DNA of 64,000 nt, taken from Adiantum capillus-veneris. Taxonomy: Eukaryota > Streptophyta > Polypodiopsida > Polypodiales > Pteridaceae. The stretch covers positions 83,171,881 through 83,235,880 of the forward strand of contig CM043957.1 in assembly GCA_014529385.2 (NCBI GenBank). The letters run 5' to 3'. A program made the position numbers and the translations under genes. Positions 31,312 through 42,346 of this stretch are shown piece after piece; positions within the stretch are counted from its first letter, which is position 1, and each line of letters opens with the position of its first letter. Under the pieces are notes generated by a model. The model saw only the letters and a program-made list of their open reading frames with translations. It ran no database searches and was not told the origin of the DNA.

Positions 31312-32092
31312 TGTTAAGTATGGAGCTTGATTTACCCTTGTAATTTTCTGTGGTAAAAGCGCACATTTGTAAGGCCCCCATTATGAGGAGAAGCCATCGT
31401 GCGTGAAGGAAAATCACTCACCGGAAACCAAAATTTTCACGGACAAGAATCAGGGGCAACTTTAAAGGCCTCGGGGGCGGAGGCCCCCGAGACTTTTTTT
31501 CGCCGGAATATTATGGCCGGACGGCGGCCGGAAAGTGGTCGGAAAACAACCGGTCGGTTGGTCGGTGGCCGGTAGTCAATGGCCGGTGGTCGGAAGTCAA
31601 TGGCCGGTGGCCGGTGGCCGAATTCAATGGCCGGTGGCCGAATTCAAAAGCGGACTTATCTTCTCAAGGGCGGCCACACATGGGCGGATTGGAGGGTCCG
31701 ATTTGGACTTATTCGCACAAGGGCGGCTACACATGGCTGTCTCTCATAAGAGAGGGCAGCCCTTTTGGCCTATAAAAGGAGGCCATTTCTACACACATTT
31801 CATAGTGTGAAGTTGATGCAACAAGGTGAGTGTGAGGTGGTGAGAGTGAAGCAAGGCCGGAGCTCCATTAAGGGTATAATCCCTTGTAAATTACTTCTTG
31901 TTTTGAAGTACTAAAGCCATTGAGTGGCTGCTTTCCCGTGGACGTAGCCCACATTGGGTTAACCACGTATATCGTGTGTACTCTCTCTCTCTCTCTCTCT
32001 CTCTCTACTCTATAATCTCGTGTATGTAAATCTGCTCTCTCCATTAAGTAATCTACTCAATTATCTATTTAGCTACGTCTTATTTCCTAACA
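31312..32092 (+). repeat. Copia-2 5' LTR
   Basis: 781 bp. A TATA box TATAAAAGG at about 31771-31779 follows a region of GGCCGG repeats (31510-31645); a (CT)n tract at 31981-32006 lies in the transcribed part. Confidence 0.93.
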
Positions 32093-32094
32093 AC

Positions 32095-32106
32095 TGGTAT
32101 CAGAGC
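32095..32106 (+). promoter_or_regulatory. Copia-2 primer-binding site
   Basis: TGGTATCAGAGC, the standard initiator-Met tRNA complement, two bases inside the LTR. Confidence 0.95.
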
Positions 32107-32156
32107 AAGGTTTGCTCGTAGCTAAATTATCTCAAGGAAAGGATTCCTTGAATTGA

Positions 32157-32975
32157 GTGGGAGTTATGGCGGAGGAAGGGAAGCTCAAGATTGAGAAGTT
32201 CAACGGCAAAAACTACCAACATTGGAAGATGCAGATTGAAGACTATCTCTACCAGAAGGACCTCTATTTGCCACTAGGCGGTCTTGCGAAGAAGCCCGCA
32301 ACAATGGCAGATGAAGCATGGATTGTCCTTGATCGAAAGGCACTGGGAACAATCCGGTTAAGCTTGGCGTCAACGGTGGCCTTCAATGTTTCGGAGATGA
32401 AGACCATGGAGGACTTGATGAAGTCACTTGACGACTTCTACGAGAAACCATCGGCATCCAATAAGGTATTTCTTATGAAGCGCTTGTTCAATCTAAAGAT
32501 GGCAGAGAATGGTTCAGTTGCAGAACACCTAAATGACTTTAACACAAACATAAGTCAACTTCGATCAGTGAAAATGAATTTCGATGACGAAGTGCGAGCT
32601 CTCCTTATACTATCATCTCTACCGGATAGTTGGGACAGCCTTGTGATGGCTGTAAGTAATTCTATCTCTGGCACAAATACTCTTAAGTTTGATGATGTTG
32701 TGGGTGTTCTCCTAAGCGAGGAAATGCGAAGGAGAAGCACAGGAGAATCATCAAGTGCTGCACTATCAGTGGAAACAAGAGGAAGGCTTAAGGAGAGGTT
32801 CAAAAACCAAAAGGGTCGTGATCGCTCAAGGGGAGCAAGTCACGCACAAAGTCAGTTCTTGAATGTTGGAACTGCGGCAAGAAAGGCCACGTCAAGAAGG
32901 ATTGTTGGTCCAAGAAGAAGAAGGAGACAGAGTCTCAGACAACAAGCCAACATCGGAGGCCAATGTGGCAGGTAA
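32157..32975 (+). pseudogene. Copia-2 gag (frameshifted at the zinc knuckle)
   Basis: A 272-codon frame begins MGVMAEEGKLKIEKFNGKNYQHW and carries the UBN2-type copia Gag: KALGTIRLSLASTVAFN, KVFLMKRLFNLKM, VAEHLNDFNTNISQLRS and LLILSSLPDSWD. The second ATG (codon 4, MAEEGK) may be the true start. Near 32850 the frame is wrong. The zinc knuckle CWNCGKKGHVKKDCW is encoded in another frame, and a further shift is needed to join pol near 33010. Two small indels therefore break an otherwise whole Gag-Pol. Confidence 0.88.
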
Positions 32976-33013
32976 AGTAGAGCAAGATGCTCTAATTTCT
33001 CTCATTAGACAAT

Positions 33014-36000
33014 GTGTCTAATTCCTGGATAGTAGATTCCGGGGCTTCATTCCATGCGACACCACACAAGCAACATTTCCAAGACTACACTAAAGGTAAT
33101 TTTGGGTATGTATACTTGGGAGATGATGAAGCTTGTGAGATTGTTGGCAAAGGTACAGTTTCTGTCAAAACTGCTAACGGAAATGAATGGAAACTTAAAG
33201 ATGTTAGGCATGTTCCTTCTCTTCGCAAAAATTTGATCTCTACAGGACAATTGGACGATGAACGTCACAACATTGCATTCGGAAACAAACGGTGGAAGAT
33301 CTCAAAGGGATCTTTGGTGGTTGCCAAGGGTGAAAAAGTCGGTACACTTTACTTGTGTGCTGTTAGCACGCAACCTTCAGCTTGTGCAGCAACTACAGAA
33401 GTTGACAGTGCGGTGTGGCACTACCGACTTGGGCATATGAGTGCCAAAGGAATGCAAATCCTTCAAACAAAGAAGCTTCTACCAGGTTTGAAAGAAGTGG
33501 ACTTAGAGTTCTGTGAAGATTGTGTTTATGGTAAACAAAAGAGGGTAAATTTTCAAAAATCAGGAAATGAAAGAAAAAATAAAAAACTTGAGTTGGTTCA
33601 TTCTGATGTTTGGGGTCCTGCAAGTACACCATCACTTGGTGGCTCATTGTACTATGTAACATTCATAGATGATGCGACTAGAAAAACATGGGTTTATGTC
33701 ATGAAGAATAAATCCGATGTATTTTCCATATTTCAAAGGTGGAAAGCCTTTGTGGAGAATGAAACAGGTACCAAGATTAAATGCCTCAAATCCGACAATG
33801 GAGGTGAATATTGCAGCCAAGCTTTTGAAAGCTTTTGTGCTAGCAATGGCATTCGGAGGCAAAGGACAACCCCAAGGACACCTCAACAAAATGGGATTTC
33901 GGAAAGGATGAACAGGACAATCATGGAACGATCACGAAGCATGCGGCTACATGCAGGCCTACCGCTTGAGCTTTGGGCAGAAGCTGTAAGTACGTCTGTG
34001 TACTTAATCAATCGGTCACCCTCAACGGCATTGGATGGGGGAGTTCCAGAAGAGGCATGGACAGGTAAACCGGTGAATTATGCATTTCTCAAAGTGTTTG
34101 GGTGTGAGGCTTTCATGCACATAGATAGAAGCCTAAGATCAAAGTTAGATGCAAAGTCCAAAAAGTGTTTCTTCATTGGCTATGGAGAAGGAGACTTTGG
34201 GTATCGCCTATGGAATCCTGAAGATGGTAAAATCTTAAGGAGTAGGGATGTAATTTTTAACGAACAAAATATGTACAAAGATTACTTGGAAAGAAAACAA
34301 ACAAAAGAAACAGGTGATGAGTACATGGAGCTTGAGGACGGTGAAGACTCAAGGACTGCAAACGATGACAATGTGCAACAACGTCAACCAAATGAGGAGC
34401 CTCAACCTATTCCCCGAAGATCTACAAGAGCAAGTAGACCTCCAGAAAGGTTTGTTCCTTCCTTCAACCATCTCTTGATCTCAGATTCTGGAGAGCCGGA
34501 ATCATATGAAGAAGCTATGCAACATGAATCCAAAGAAGAATGGACGAAGAGCATGCAAGTGGAGATGGACTCACTACATCACAACCAAACATGGGAGTTG
34601 GTTGAGTTGCCTAAAGGTAAGCGGGCACTTCAAAACAAATGGGTGTACAAGATAAAGGAAGAAGAAGGTGGGAAGAAAAGGTACAAGTCTAGGCTTGTGG
34701 TAAAAGGGTTTTCTCAAAAGAAAGGTATTGACTTCAATGAAATATTTTCTCCTGTTGTAAAAATGAACTCAATTAGGCTTGTCTTAAGCCTTGTGGCTGC
34801 TCATGATCTAAATCTCGAGCAAATGGATGTAAATACGGCATTCCCTCACGGTGACTTAGAGGAGGAAATCTACATGCTTCAACCAAAGGGGTATGAAGTA
34901 AAAGGTAAGGAGAAAATGGTTTGCAAATTAAAGAAGAGCTTGTATGGTTTAAAGCAAGCATCAAGACAATGGTACTTGAAGTTTGATCGATGGATGTTGG
35001 ATCATGGATTCACAAGATGCAACTCGGATCACTGCGTCTACACGAAGAATTTGGGAGATGGGAAATTCATCATCCTAATGTTGTATGTTGATGACATGTT
35101 GATTGCAAGTGCTAACATGCACGACATCAAAGACCTAAAAGAGGAGCTGTCCAAATCTTTTTCAATGAAAGATTTAGGTGCTGCAAAGAGGATACTTGGT
35201 ATGAAAATATCAAGGGACAGGACGAAGAAAACAATAAAGCTATCTCAAGAAGATTACATCAAAAAGGTACTAGAAAGGTTTGCAATGCAAAATGCAAAAC
35301 CAATTTCTACACCTTTGGCTGGTCATTTTAAACTAACGAAGGATATGTGTCCAAAGACACAAGAGGAGATAGCCTATATGTCTAAAGTTCCATATGCTGC
35401 AGCGGTAGGTTCTCTAATGTATGCTATGGTCTGGACAAGGCCAGACATTGCACATGCAGTGGGAGTTGTGAGTAGGTTCATGGACAACCCAGGTAAAGAG
35501 CATTGGCAAGCTGTGAAGTGGATACTTAGGTATCTAAAAGGGACAACAACAAATGGTTTGTATTTTGGAGGAACTGATATTTTTCTAGAAGGGTATGCTG
35601 ATGCAGATATGGCAGGTGACAAAGATACTCGAAGGAGCACTACTGGCTATGTGTTCACGGTTGGAGGCACAGCAGTAAGCTGGGCTTCAAAGCTGCAGAA
35701 AGTGGTTTCACTTTCTACCACGGAAGCAGAGTATGTAGCAATGACGGAGGCAAGCAAAGAAATTCTGTGGCTTCACAGATTCTTAGAAGAGCTTGGATTC
35801 AAACAAGACAATTGTGTCTTGTACAGTGATAGCCAAGGCGCTATCCATCTTGCAAAGAACTCAGCCTTTCATTCAAGGACAAAGCACATTGAGGTGAGAT
35901 ATCACTTCATACGCACTCTTTTGGAAGAGGGACAACTAAAGCTAGGAAAGGTGCATACAAGTGAAAATCCTGCAGACATGTTTACAAAGGTGGTCAACAA

Positions 36001-36046
36001 GGAGAAGTTGAGCTTTTGCTCATCTTCAATCGGCATTCAAGGATAA
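33014..36046 (+). CDS. Copia-2 Pol: protease, integrase, RT, RNase H
   Basis: 1010 codons from the first in-frame ATG, which is not a natural start because Pol is normally fused to Gag. Protease WIVDSGASFHATPHKQHF comes first. Next are the GAG-pre-integrase HYRLGHMSAKG..CEDCVYGKQ and the integrase core: HSDVWGPAST, KSDNGGEYCSQAFESFC and TPQQNGISERMNRTI with catalytic D, D and E. RT follows with KWVYKIKEEEGG, LVVKGFSQKKGIDF, MDVNTAFPHGDLEEEIYM and YVDD at 35084-35095. RNase H has STTEAEYVAMTEASKE and DSQGAIHLAKN..HSRTKHIEV. It is full length with no internal stop. The P in TAFPHGD replaces the usual L. Confidence 0.93.
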   Translation: MSNSWIVDSGASFHATPHKQHFQDYTKGNFGYVYLGDDEACEIVGKGTVSVKTANGNEWKLKDVRHVPSLRKNLISTGQLDDERHNIAFGNKRWKISKGSLVVAKGEKVGTLYLCAVSTQPSACAATTEVDSAVWHYRLGHMSAKGMQILQTKKLLPGLKEVDLEFCEDCVYGKQKRVNFQKSGNERKNKKLELVHSDVWGPASTPSLGGSLYYVTFIDDATRKTWVYVMKNKSDVFSIFQRWKAFVENETGTKIKCLKSDNGGEYCSQAFESFCASNGIRRQRTTPRTPQQNGISERMNRTIMERSRSMRLHAGLPLELWAEAVSTSVYLINRSPSTALDGGVPEEAWTGKPVNYAFLKVFGCEAFMHIDRSLRSKLDAKSKKCFFIGYGEGDFGYRLWNPEDGKILRSRDVIFNEQNMYKDYLERKQTKETGDEYMELEDGEDSRTANDDNVQQRQPNEEPQPIPRRSTRASRPPERFVPSFNHLLISDSGEPESYEEAMQHESKEEWTKSMQVEMDSLHHNQTWELVELPKGKRALQNKWVYKIKEEEGGKKRYKSRLVVKGFSQKKGIDFNEIFSPVVKMNSIRLVLSLVAAHDLNLEQMDVNTAFPHGDLEEEIYMLQPKGYEVKGKEKMVCKLKKSLYGLKQASRQWYLKFDRWMLDHGFTRCNSDHCVYTKNLGDGKFIILMLYVDDMLIASANMHDIKDLKEELSKSFSMKDLGAAKRILGMKISRDRTKKTIKLSQEDYIKKVLERFAMQNAKPISTPLAGHFKLTKDMCPKTQEEIAYMSKVPYAAAVGSLMYAMVWTRPDIAHAVGVVSRFMDNPGKEHWQAVKWILRYLKGTTTNGLYFGGTDIFLEGYADADMAGDKDTRRSTTGYVFTVGGTAVSWASKLQKVVSLSTTEAEYVAMTEASKEILWLHRFLEELGFKQDNCVLYSDSQGAIHLAKNSAFHSRTKHIEVRYHFIRTLLEEGQLKLGKVHTSENPADMFTKVVNKEKLSFCSSSIGIQG

Positions 36047-36106
36047 GAAGCCAGAATGGAAAGCAGTCACAGGTTTGGTTTGGAGATCAGTCTCCAAGTG
36101 GGAGAT

Positions 36107-36800
36107 TGTTAAGTATGGAGCCTGATTTACCCTTGTAATTTTCTGTGGTAAAAGCGCACATTTGTAAGGCCCCCATTATGAGGAGAAGCCATTGTGCGTG
36201 AAGGAAAATCACTCACCGGAAACCAAAATTTTCACGGACAAGAATCAGGGGCAACTTTAAAGGCCTTGGGGGCGGAGGCCCCCGAGACTTTTTTTTCGCT
36301 GGAATATTCTTTTTTTGCCGGAATATTATGGCCGGACGGCGGCCGGAAAGTGGTCGGAAAACAACCGGTCGGTTGGCCGATGGCCGGTAGTCAATGGCCG
36401 GTGGTCGGAAGTCAATGGTCGGTGGCTGGTGGTCGGAAGTCAATGGCCGGTGGCCGGTGGCCGAATTCAAAAGCGGACTTGTCTTCTCAAGGGCGGCCAC
36501 ACATGGGCGGATTGGAGGGTCCGATTTGGACTTATTCGCACAAGGGCGGCTACACATGGCTGTCTCTCATAAGAGAGGGCAACCCTTTTGGCCTATAAAA
36601 GGAGGCCATTTCTACACACATTTCATAGTGTGAAGTTGATGCAACAAGGTGAGTGTGAGGTGGTGAGAGTGAAGCAAGGCGGGAGCTCCATTAAGGGTAT
36701 AATCCCTTTGTAAATTACTTCTTGTTTTGAAGTACTAAAGCCATTGAGTGGCTGCTTTCCCGTGGACGTAGCCCACATTGGGTGAACCACGTATATCGTG

Positions 36801-36837
<37 letters not shown>

Positions 36838-36921
36838 CTATAATCTCGTGTATGTAAATCTGTTTCTCTCCATTAAGTAATCTACTCAATTATCTATTTA
36901 GCTACGTCTTATTTCCTAACA
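36107..36921 (+). repeat. Copia-2 3' LTR
   Basis: 815 bp, nearly identical to the 5' LTR. The extra length comes from a small duplication around CGCTGGAATATTC (about 36297-36325), an added TGG-CCG unit and a longer CT tract. TATA box at about 36594-36602. Confidence 0.93.
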
Positions 36922-37898
36922 CAATCAGTCAGTGCAAAGCGGCACCAAGACACTAATTCTAGTAAAAATTCTACTCAAACTTATTCATTAAAATTCCAAT
37001 GTTCTGGAGGTACAACATCCCCCCTCCAACGAGAGTTTACTTCTCCCGTTGTTGCCTAGCTGCCCATACAACTAGGTATTTCCACCGCATAGAAAGCACG
37101 ACACGGGCAACACTTCCCTCCTTTGCTTCTTCTCCAAAAACTATGTGTGCCGGCAGCACCTCCCCAAGGTGTATGTGTAAGTGAGTGTGTGTGTACTGAG
37201 TGGGTGTGTGAGCATGTGTGTGTGTGTGTGTGAGCACTCTCTTAAATAGGTCCCTCCATGCTGAAAATCGACCCATGCTGCTATAAGCATCTGAATGAGC
37301 ACTCACTTCATGCATGGAAAGTCTAGTTACATGCCTACTAAGTGTCCAGTTAGCTAGTGTAACTGACTCTCACACTCTCTCTCAAGCTTGGCAACTCTCC
37401 AACAACTCCCAAGAGAAGAGAGGGCGCCCCCCTAGCTGCTAAAGTGGGCTCTGAGTGGCCTGGGACCTGTTCCCACACAGCCTTGAGTCCCGGTGCCTCC
37501 CCGCACAACCTTATGAAATTTTGGTTTTAGGCTAAAACGGGCCATACGAGTCGGAATTTAATGCCGTAAATTTCTATACTAAGCTCTAACTAAGGTGTAT
37601 CTGTTTGAGTACCTTCCATATTTACCAGCCCTCGGGGTCCGAGAATGCAATTTTTTCAAATTCGGGGTACGGGTGCAACTTTCCGAGACGGTCAAAACTA
37701 GACGGGTCGGGTGACCAAAAACTTACTATTTTTGAAAAATTTTCACAAAAATTATTTGAATTCACATTTGGAAGCTTTATAACATTCTTAACATCATGGC
37801 ACTGACAGAATTTGGAAAAATGATAAAAATAGTAATTTCCATTATGTTCATTCCATGGTACAAGGGTGCTCTTTTTGGTCGGGGTCAGAGACCTTACA

Positions 37899-37915
37899 AC
37901 CTCCCCAACGTGAAG
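37899..37915 (-). promoter_or_regulatory. Gypsy-C polypurine tract
   Basis: Minus strand ACGTTGGGGAGGT directly precedes the 3' LTR that starts TGTAAGGTC. Confidence 0.75.
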
Positions 37916-37929
37916 AATTTGAGATGTCC

Positions 37930-38510
37930 TCATCTCAAGAACGTGTTTGGGTAATCTTTTATGAGCGTTGGTTCGTCCTCCCAAGTTGCATCTTCTTCAA
38001 GGTAATCCTTCCACTTTGCTAGATGCTCAGTGATTGTTCTGTTGCGTAACTTCCTTTTCCTTGTTTCGAGTGCATAGTCCGGTTGGAGCTCAAGAACTCC
38101 TTGTGCTGGCATGACTATCTGATCCGATTCCAAGAGTTGATCAGGATTAGGCATATAGGGTTTGAGTAAGCTGACGTGGAATACATCATGAACCTTTAAG
38201 TTTGCAGGTAACTTTAGCTTGTAGGCCTGGTCACTCACAAATTTAACAATCTCGAATGGTCCACAATACCTTGGGCTTAGCTTTTTGTATCTGCCTAGCG
38301 ATTAGTTGCTTTTCTTTGGTTGGACTCGCAGAAAAATTATCTCCTTCTTTGAAAGTTCTTTCCGAATGGTTCTTATCTACATAGTGCTTCTGTCTATCCT
38401 GAGTTGCCTGAATGTCTTGGCGAATAGCTCTAGTCTGGGCTTCCATATCTTCTAGCATCTTCCTAGAGGCTTCTACCCTGATGGTTGGATCTGAGAAGTT
38501 CATGGTGCTA
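37930..38510 (-). pseudogene. Gypsy-C integrase C-terminus and chromodomain
   Basis: The frame 38238-37930 starts in the conserved post-integrase segment (AYKLKLPANLKVHDVFHVSLLKPY). It ends in a chromodomain-like tail RTITEHLAKWKDYLEEDATWED, with the W-x(5-6)-E..TWE pattern of chromovirus integrases that target heterochromatin. The preceding frame (38503-38243) has DPTIRVEASRKMLEDMEAQ and KEGDNF, joined to it by a frameshift near 38245. Confidence 0.8.
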
Positions 38511-39340
38511 AACAGTCCTGTCCATAAAGAGCTTTAAAGGGAGAAATTCCAATGCTTCTGTGTTCGGAAGAATTATAAACATACTCCACCAAAGGAAGAT
38601 ATTGTAACCACTTCTTTGGCTCTTGCGAACAATAGGCTCTAAGAATGTCCTCAATGACTTGATTAACTCTTTCAGTTTGCCCATCTGTCTGTGGATGATA
38701 CGCTGTACTGAAGGCTAATTGTGTGACCCAATAGATTGGAAAAGAGAACTCCAAAACTTTGATGTAAACTTGGCATCTCTATCACTAACTATACGCTTGG
38801 GTAAACCATGTAACCTAAAAATTTCCTTGATGAATACCCGGCTAATATCTGAAGCAATAAAAGTTTGTCTTTACGGGTATTAAATGAGCCACATTTGTGA
38901 GCATATTAACAACCACAAAAACAAAGTCATAACCTCCTGTAGAAGGTAATCGTGTAACGAAGTCCATACTGATGCATTCCCATTTCATATGGGGTATGTC
39001 AAGAGGTTGAAGTTGCCCTGGTAACTTGATCCTTTCAGCCTTTATCCGTTGACAAGAAAGACATTGCCTCACATAGTGAAGTATGTCTCCTTTCATTCCA
39101 GACTAGAAATAACTCATCTTGACAGCATGAAGAGTCTTAGCATAACTTGGATGTCTTGATGTAGGGCTATCGTGTGCTTCATACAGAATAGCCTTCTTTA
39201 AAGCTAAGTCTCTGGGTACACAATGTCTATGTCTGTAGTAAAGAAACCCTTCCATAAGAGAGTAATATTTAGCTTCAAGCATCTTATTCTGCTGGACTGT
39301 TGATGCTATACGTTGGTATTCTAGATCTACCAAAGATGCT
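38500..39340 (-). pseudogene. Gypsy-C integrase zinc finger and core
   Basis: Three minus-strand frames contain, in order, the H..H / C..C zinc finger and neighbouring sequence (YEAHDSPTSRHPSYAKTL, CLSCQRIKAERIKLPGQL). The start of the core follows (WECISMDFVTRLP, catalytic D), then its end (AFSTAYHPQTDGQTERVNQ, catalytic E; VEYVYNSSEH). Stops and frame changes at about 39100, 38850 and 38755 break it. The region is otherwise co-linear with known gypsy integrases. Confidence 0.85.
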
Positions 39341-40226
39341 TCTTTGATTCTATCCCAGATAGGGTTATTTGGAATAGAGATAGCTCCGAGAAAAGATTTT
39401 CGGCTGTGGTCTTGTGGTCTGTTACTAGCTGAAACTTGCGCCCAAGACTCGATAATGTCTCCATAGCTTCAGCGCATGTATAACTGCTAATAGTTCCAAA
39501 TCATGAGTAGGATAATTCTTCTCATGATCCCTCAGCTTTCGTGAAGTATATTCCATCGGTCTTCCTTCTTGAGTAAGAACTCTGCCTAAGGCAAATTTTG
39601 GTAGCATCGGTCGCTACTTCAAATTCCTTACTGAAATCTGGAAGCTTTAAAATAGGAGCTGAGACCAAGAATTCTTTTAGCTTAGCAAAACAAGACTCAT
39701 GCTCGGTCTTCCATTCGATCCTCATTCCTTTCTTCAGGAGTTCCGTCAAAGGTGCAGCAATACGTGCATAGTCCTTGACAAAATTCTTGTACCATCCCGT
39801 TATCCCAAGAAATCCTCTTACTTCGCTGACGGTAGATGGTTGAGGCCAATCAACGATATCCTTGACTTTATCTGGGTCCACTGAAATCCCTTCAGCCGAT
39901 ATGACAAATCCAAGATAATTAACCTTTGGTGAGCAGAAGGTACACTTGCTCGCTTTAGCGTAAAGTTGGTGTTCTCGAAGAAGATCGAGTACTTTGCGAA
40001 TATGTTCTTCATGATCTACCTCGTTCTTAGAATAGATCAAAATGTCATCAAAGAAAACCAAGACAAAATCATCCAGATAAGGTCTAAAAATATCCTGCAT
40101 AAGTCGATTGAACCTTGCAGGAGCATTTGTTAGACCAAAAGACATTACTGTGAATTCGTAGTGTCCATACCTAGTGTTGAAAGCTGTCTTTGGAATATCT
40201 GATTCCTTGACCCTGATTTGGTAATA
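39341..40226 (-). pseudogene. Gypsy-C reverse transcriptase (3' part) and RNase H
   Basis: The frame 40145-39522 begins [20 protein letters not shown] and includes the catalytic [11 protein letters not shown]. The thumb and connection follow ([35 protein letters not shown]). The RNase H start has been damaged ([12 protein letters not shown] instead of TDAS..IGAVL) by a frameshift. A second frame (39607-39425) continues [34 protein letters not shown]. Not functional. Confidence 0.87.
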
Positions 40227-40607
40227 TCATGACCTTAAATCAATCTTTGTAAATATTTTGGCGCCGTGGAGTCTGTCCAAGAGTTCGTCAATTCTTGGAA
40301 TTGGATACTTGTTTTTGACAGTTACCTGGTTCAGTCCACGGTAATCTATACATAGCCTTAAGGTTCCATCCTTCTTCTTCTGAAAAAGAATTAGTGCACC
40401 CCAAGGAGAAGTACTGGGTCGAATGAATCCTTTCTCAATGAGTTGCCTGAGTTGTTCCTTGAGTTCGATGGCCTCTGGAAGTGACATTTTATAAGGTCTT
40501 TTTGAGATAGGTTCACATCCAGGGATAGTCTCAATCTCATGATCTACCTCTCTATGTGGAGAAATATTCGTAAGTTCTTCAGGGAATACATCATCATACT
40601 CCCTCAA
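40227..40607 (-). pseudogene. Gypsy-C reverse transcriptase (5' part)
   Basis: The frame reads [68 protein letters not shown] and [10 protein letters not shown], then a TGA where DLRSGYHQI is expected (GGA to TGA). The following codons give YYQI for YHQI. It is otherwise a typical Ty3/gypsy RT start. Confidence 0.87.
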
Positions 40608-40742
40608 CCAGTTTGGTCAAAGTGTGATATCTGGTTGGTCCACCTTGTTGAGCTTTACCGCATAAATTTTCTGCCCCTTTCTCAGTCCCTTCAAAAGTCT
40701 GTTGGCCTTAACTAGAGTATCCCTAGGTCGCCCATTTTCCCC

Positions 40743-41970
40743 CTAGATTAAGACTTCAGTACCCAAGTTATATATAAAGGTAAAGTTCCCTTGTGCACAA
40801 TGGATGTGGGCCTTATTTTGCTTTAGCCAATCCATCCCTAGTATCCCATCAAAGAATCCTAAGGGTAGGGTTCGAAATTGGGCAGAGGTTGGGTGTCCCC
40901 CTAAATCAAAGTCGATTTTTCCTGTAGAGTGTTGAGATACTACTTCCTTGCCGTTTGCTAACTCTACAACTAGTTTGCTTGTTGGATACTTATCTAGCTT
41001 TAGCTTCCTCATGTATCTGGGTGAAAGAAATGAAAGAGTACTACCACAATCTATAAGGAAGTTAACTTGTTCACCTCTGAGACATCCTGGAGTATGAATG
41101 ACTGCATATTGCTCGCAACCATTGGGGTTGTCAATTGCAGCATGCAAGGTTGCTCTCTCCACTCCTTCATCTCCCACAGTTGGTTGTACCACTGCGGCAT
41201 TCACTCTAGCGGTAGCTCCACGCCCTCGCCCTCTGTTCATCCTTCCACGTCCTCCTCTTCCATTAGGTTGGCCACGCCCATGGGCATTCAAGGGTATGGC
41301 ATTAGCGCTGGTTGCCTGAGTGTTCTTGGGGCACTTGGATTTGTAATGCCCAAACTCGCCACAACCATAGCATCGAACATCTGGGAACTCCATGGTTGTG
41401 GTGGTAGCCACAATAGGGCGCTGGTCATATGCTTGGTTGGCTGGTCTGTTATTCCAACCATTTCTCCTTGCCCTTTTTGCCAAATGATTCCTCCTATTCT
41501 GATTAACTTTTTGTACTTCAAGAGCTAAAGGTTTGGCCCTCAACAAGGCATTCTGCAGAGTTGTCGGCCTGAGAGCTTCCAACCAATTATTCAAAGGGTC
41601 GATTAGCCCTTAGCAGAACCTTGCTACCTATTGTTCCAAAGTCATCTTAGGAGCATATCTCTGAAGAGTGACGAACTTTGAATAATATTCTTCGACAGAT
41701 GAAGTCAGCTTGTCGAAGTGAAAAGAACTCGTTCATCTTCAAGGTTTTATAGGCGGGTGGTAAGTAATGCCCCATCACTAAGCTTTGATGTCTTCCCAGG
41801 ATTGGGAAGATACCTTAACATCCAAGTCCTTGCCATGTTGCTTCCACCATATCTTGGCATCACTAGACAAGCGGAACATTGCAAGCATGGTTTGATTCAT
41901 GGGTTGTGTTCCTATAGCTTCAAAGTAGTCGTCCATCGCTTCCATCCACCCTTCCGCATCTCTCTCCACA
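40743..41970 (-). pseudogene. Gypsy-C Gag and protease
   Basis: The Gag core is visible at 41969-41778 (GWMEAMDDYFEAIGTQPMNQT, AKIWWKQHG), followed after frameshifts by the frame 41594-40743. That frame carries one zinc knuckle CYGCGEFGHYKSKCP and a Gly/Arg-rich stretch. The protease follows with FLIDCGSTLSFLSPRYM (usual D-S/T-G-S/A replaced by D-C-G-S), then VVELANGKEV and LGMDWLKQN. A gap of about 130 bp then separates it from RT. Confidence 0.82.
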
Positions 41971-42099
41971 TTTTCCCCCTCGCCCTTAAAGAGTGGAGGT
42001 TGGGCTTGTTTAAGGAGGAGCTTCTTCTCTTGCGCTGCCGAGTAGAGAGCAGCAAGCGGTCCTACATGGGTTACACGAGATTCTTGATACCATTACTTG

Positions 42100-42346
42100 G
42101 ATTTCAAATAGACACAAGACTTAAATAAAATTCAAGATCCCACTTTATCAAGAGACAGAGTCTTAGAGACAAAAAAAACACTTTATTGATGAAGATTTAT
42201 TACAATCGAAACCCCTCAAGGTTTAGGATAACTCATGATCAATTCATTACATGGCTTTATAAGATACACGTAGCAGGCTGTGTTCACATGATACTCTACT
42301 TTATTCGTGAAGTAGTTCCTATACTCATCCTTGAGTGGATAGTAAA
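42100..42346 (-). other. Gypsy-C spacer with a second PBS-like motif
   Basis: On the minus strand AATAAAGTGTTTTTTTTG is followed by TTGATAAAGTGGG and, near 42085-42100, TGGTATCAAGAATCTCG. The last resembles a PBS (TGGTATCAGAGC) but is 0.8 kb from the LTR. It may be an older LTR/PBS junction fossil or coincidence. Confidence 0.25.

Larger units (their letters stand above)
31312..36921 (+). mobile_element. Copia-2, nearly intact Ty1/copia retrotransposon
   Basis: LTRs at 31312-32092 and 36107-36921 begin TGTTAAGTATGGAGC and end TTTCCTAACA. The flanking duplication caatc (31307-31311 and 36922-36926) is perfect. The PBS TGGTATCAGAGC starts at 32095 and the PPT AAGTGGGAGA precedes 36107. The LTRs differ by only a few substitutions plus small length changes, so the insertion is young. 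The pol frame of about 1010 codons is open; gag is broken near its zinc knuckle. Confidence 0.95.
30790..37898 (-). repeat. Gypsy-C 3' LTR, interrupted by Copia-2
   Basis: Parts 30790-31311 and 36927-37898 make an LTR of about 1.49 kb. A TATA-like CCTATTTAAGAG on the minus strand lies near 37236-37247, beside a GT repeat. Confidence 0.88.

Noticed and set aside
30790-37898. Treating 30790-31311 and 36927-37898 as two separate LTR fragments
   Set aside because: The caatc duplication and exact continuity of homology with 42936-44162 show one LTR split by Copia-2.
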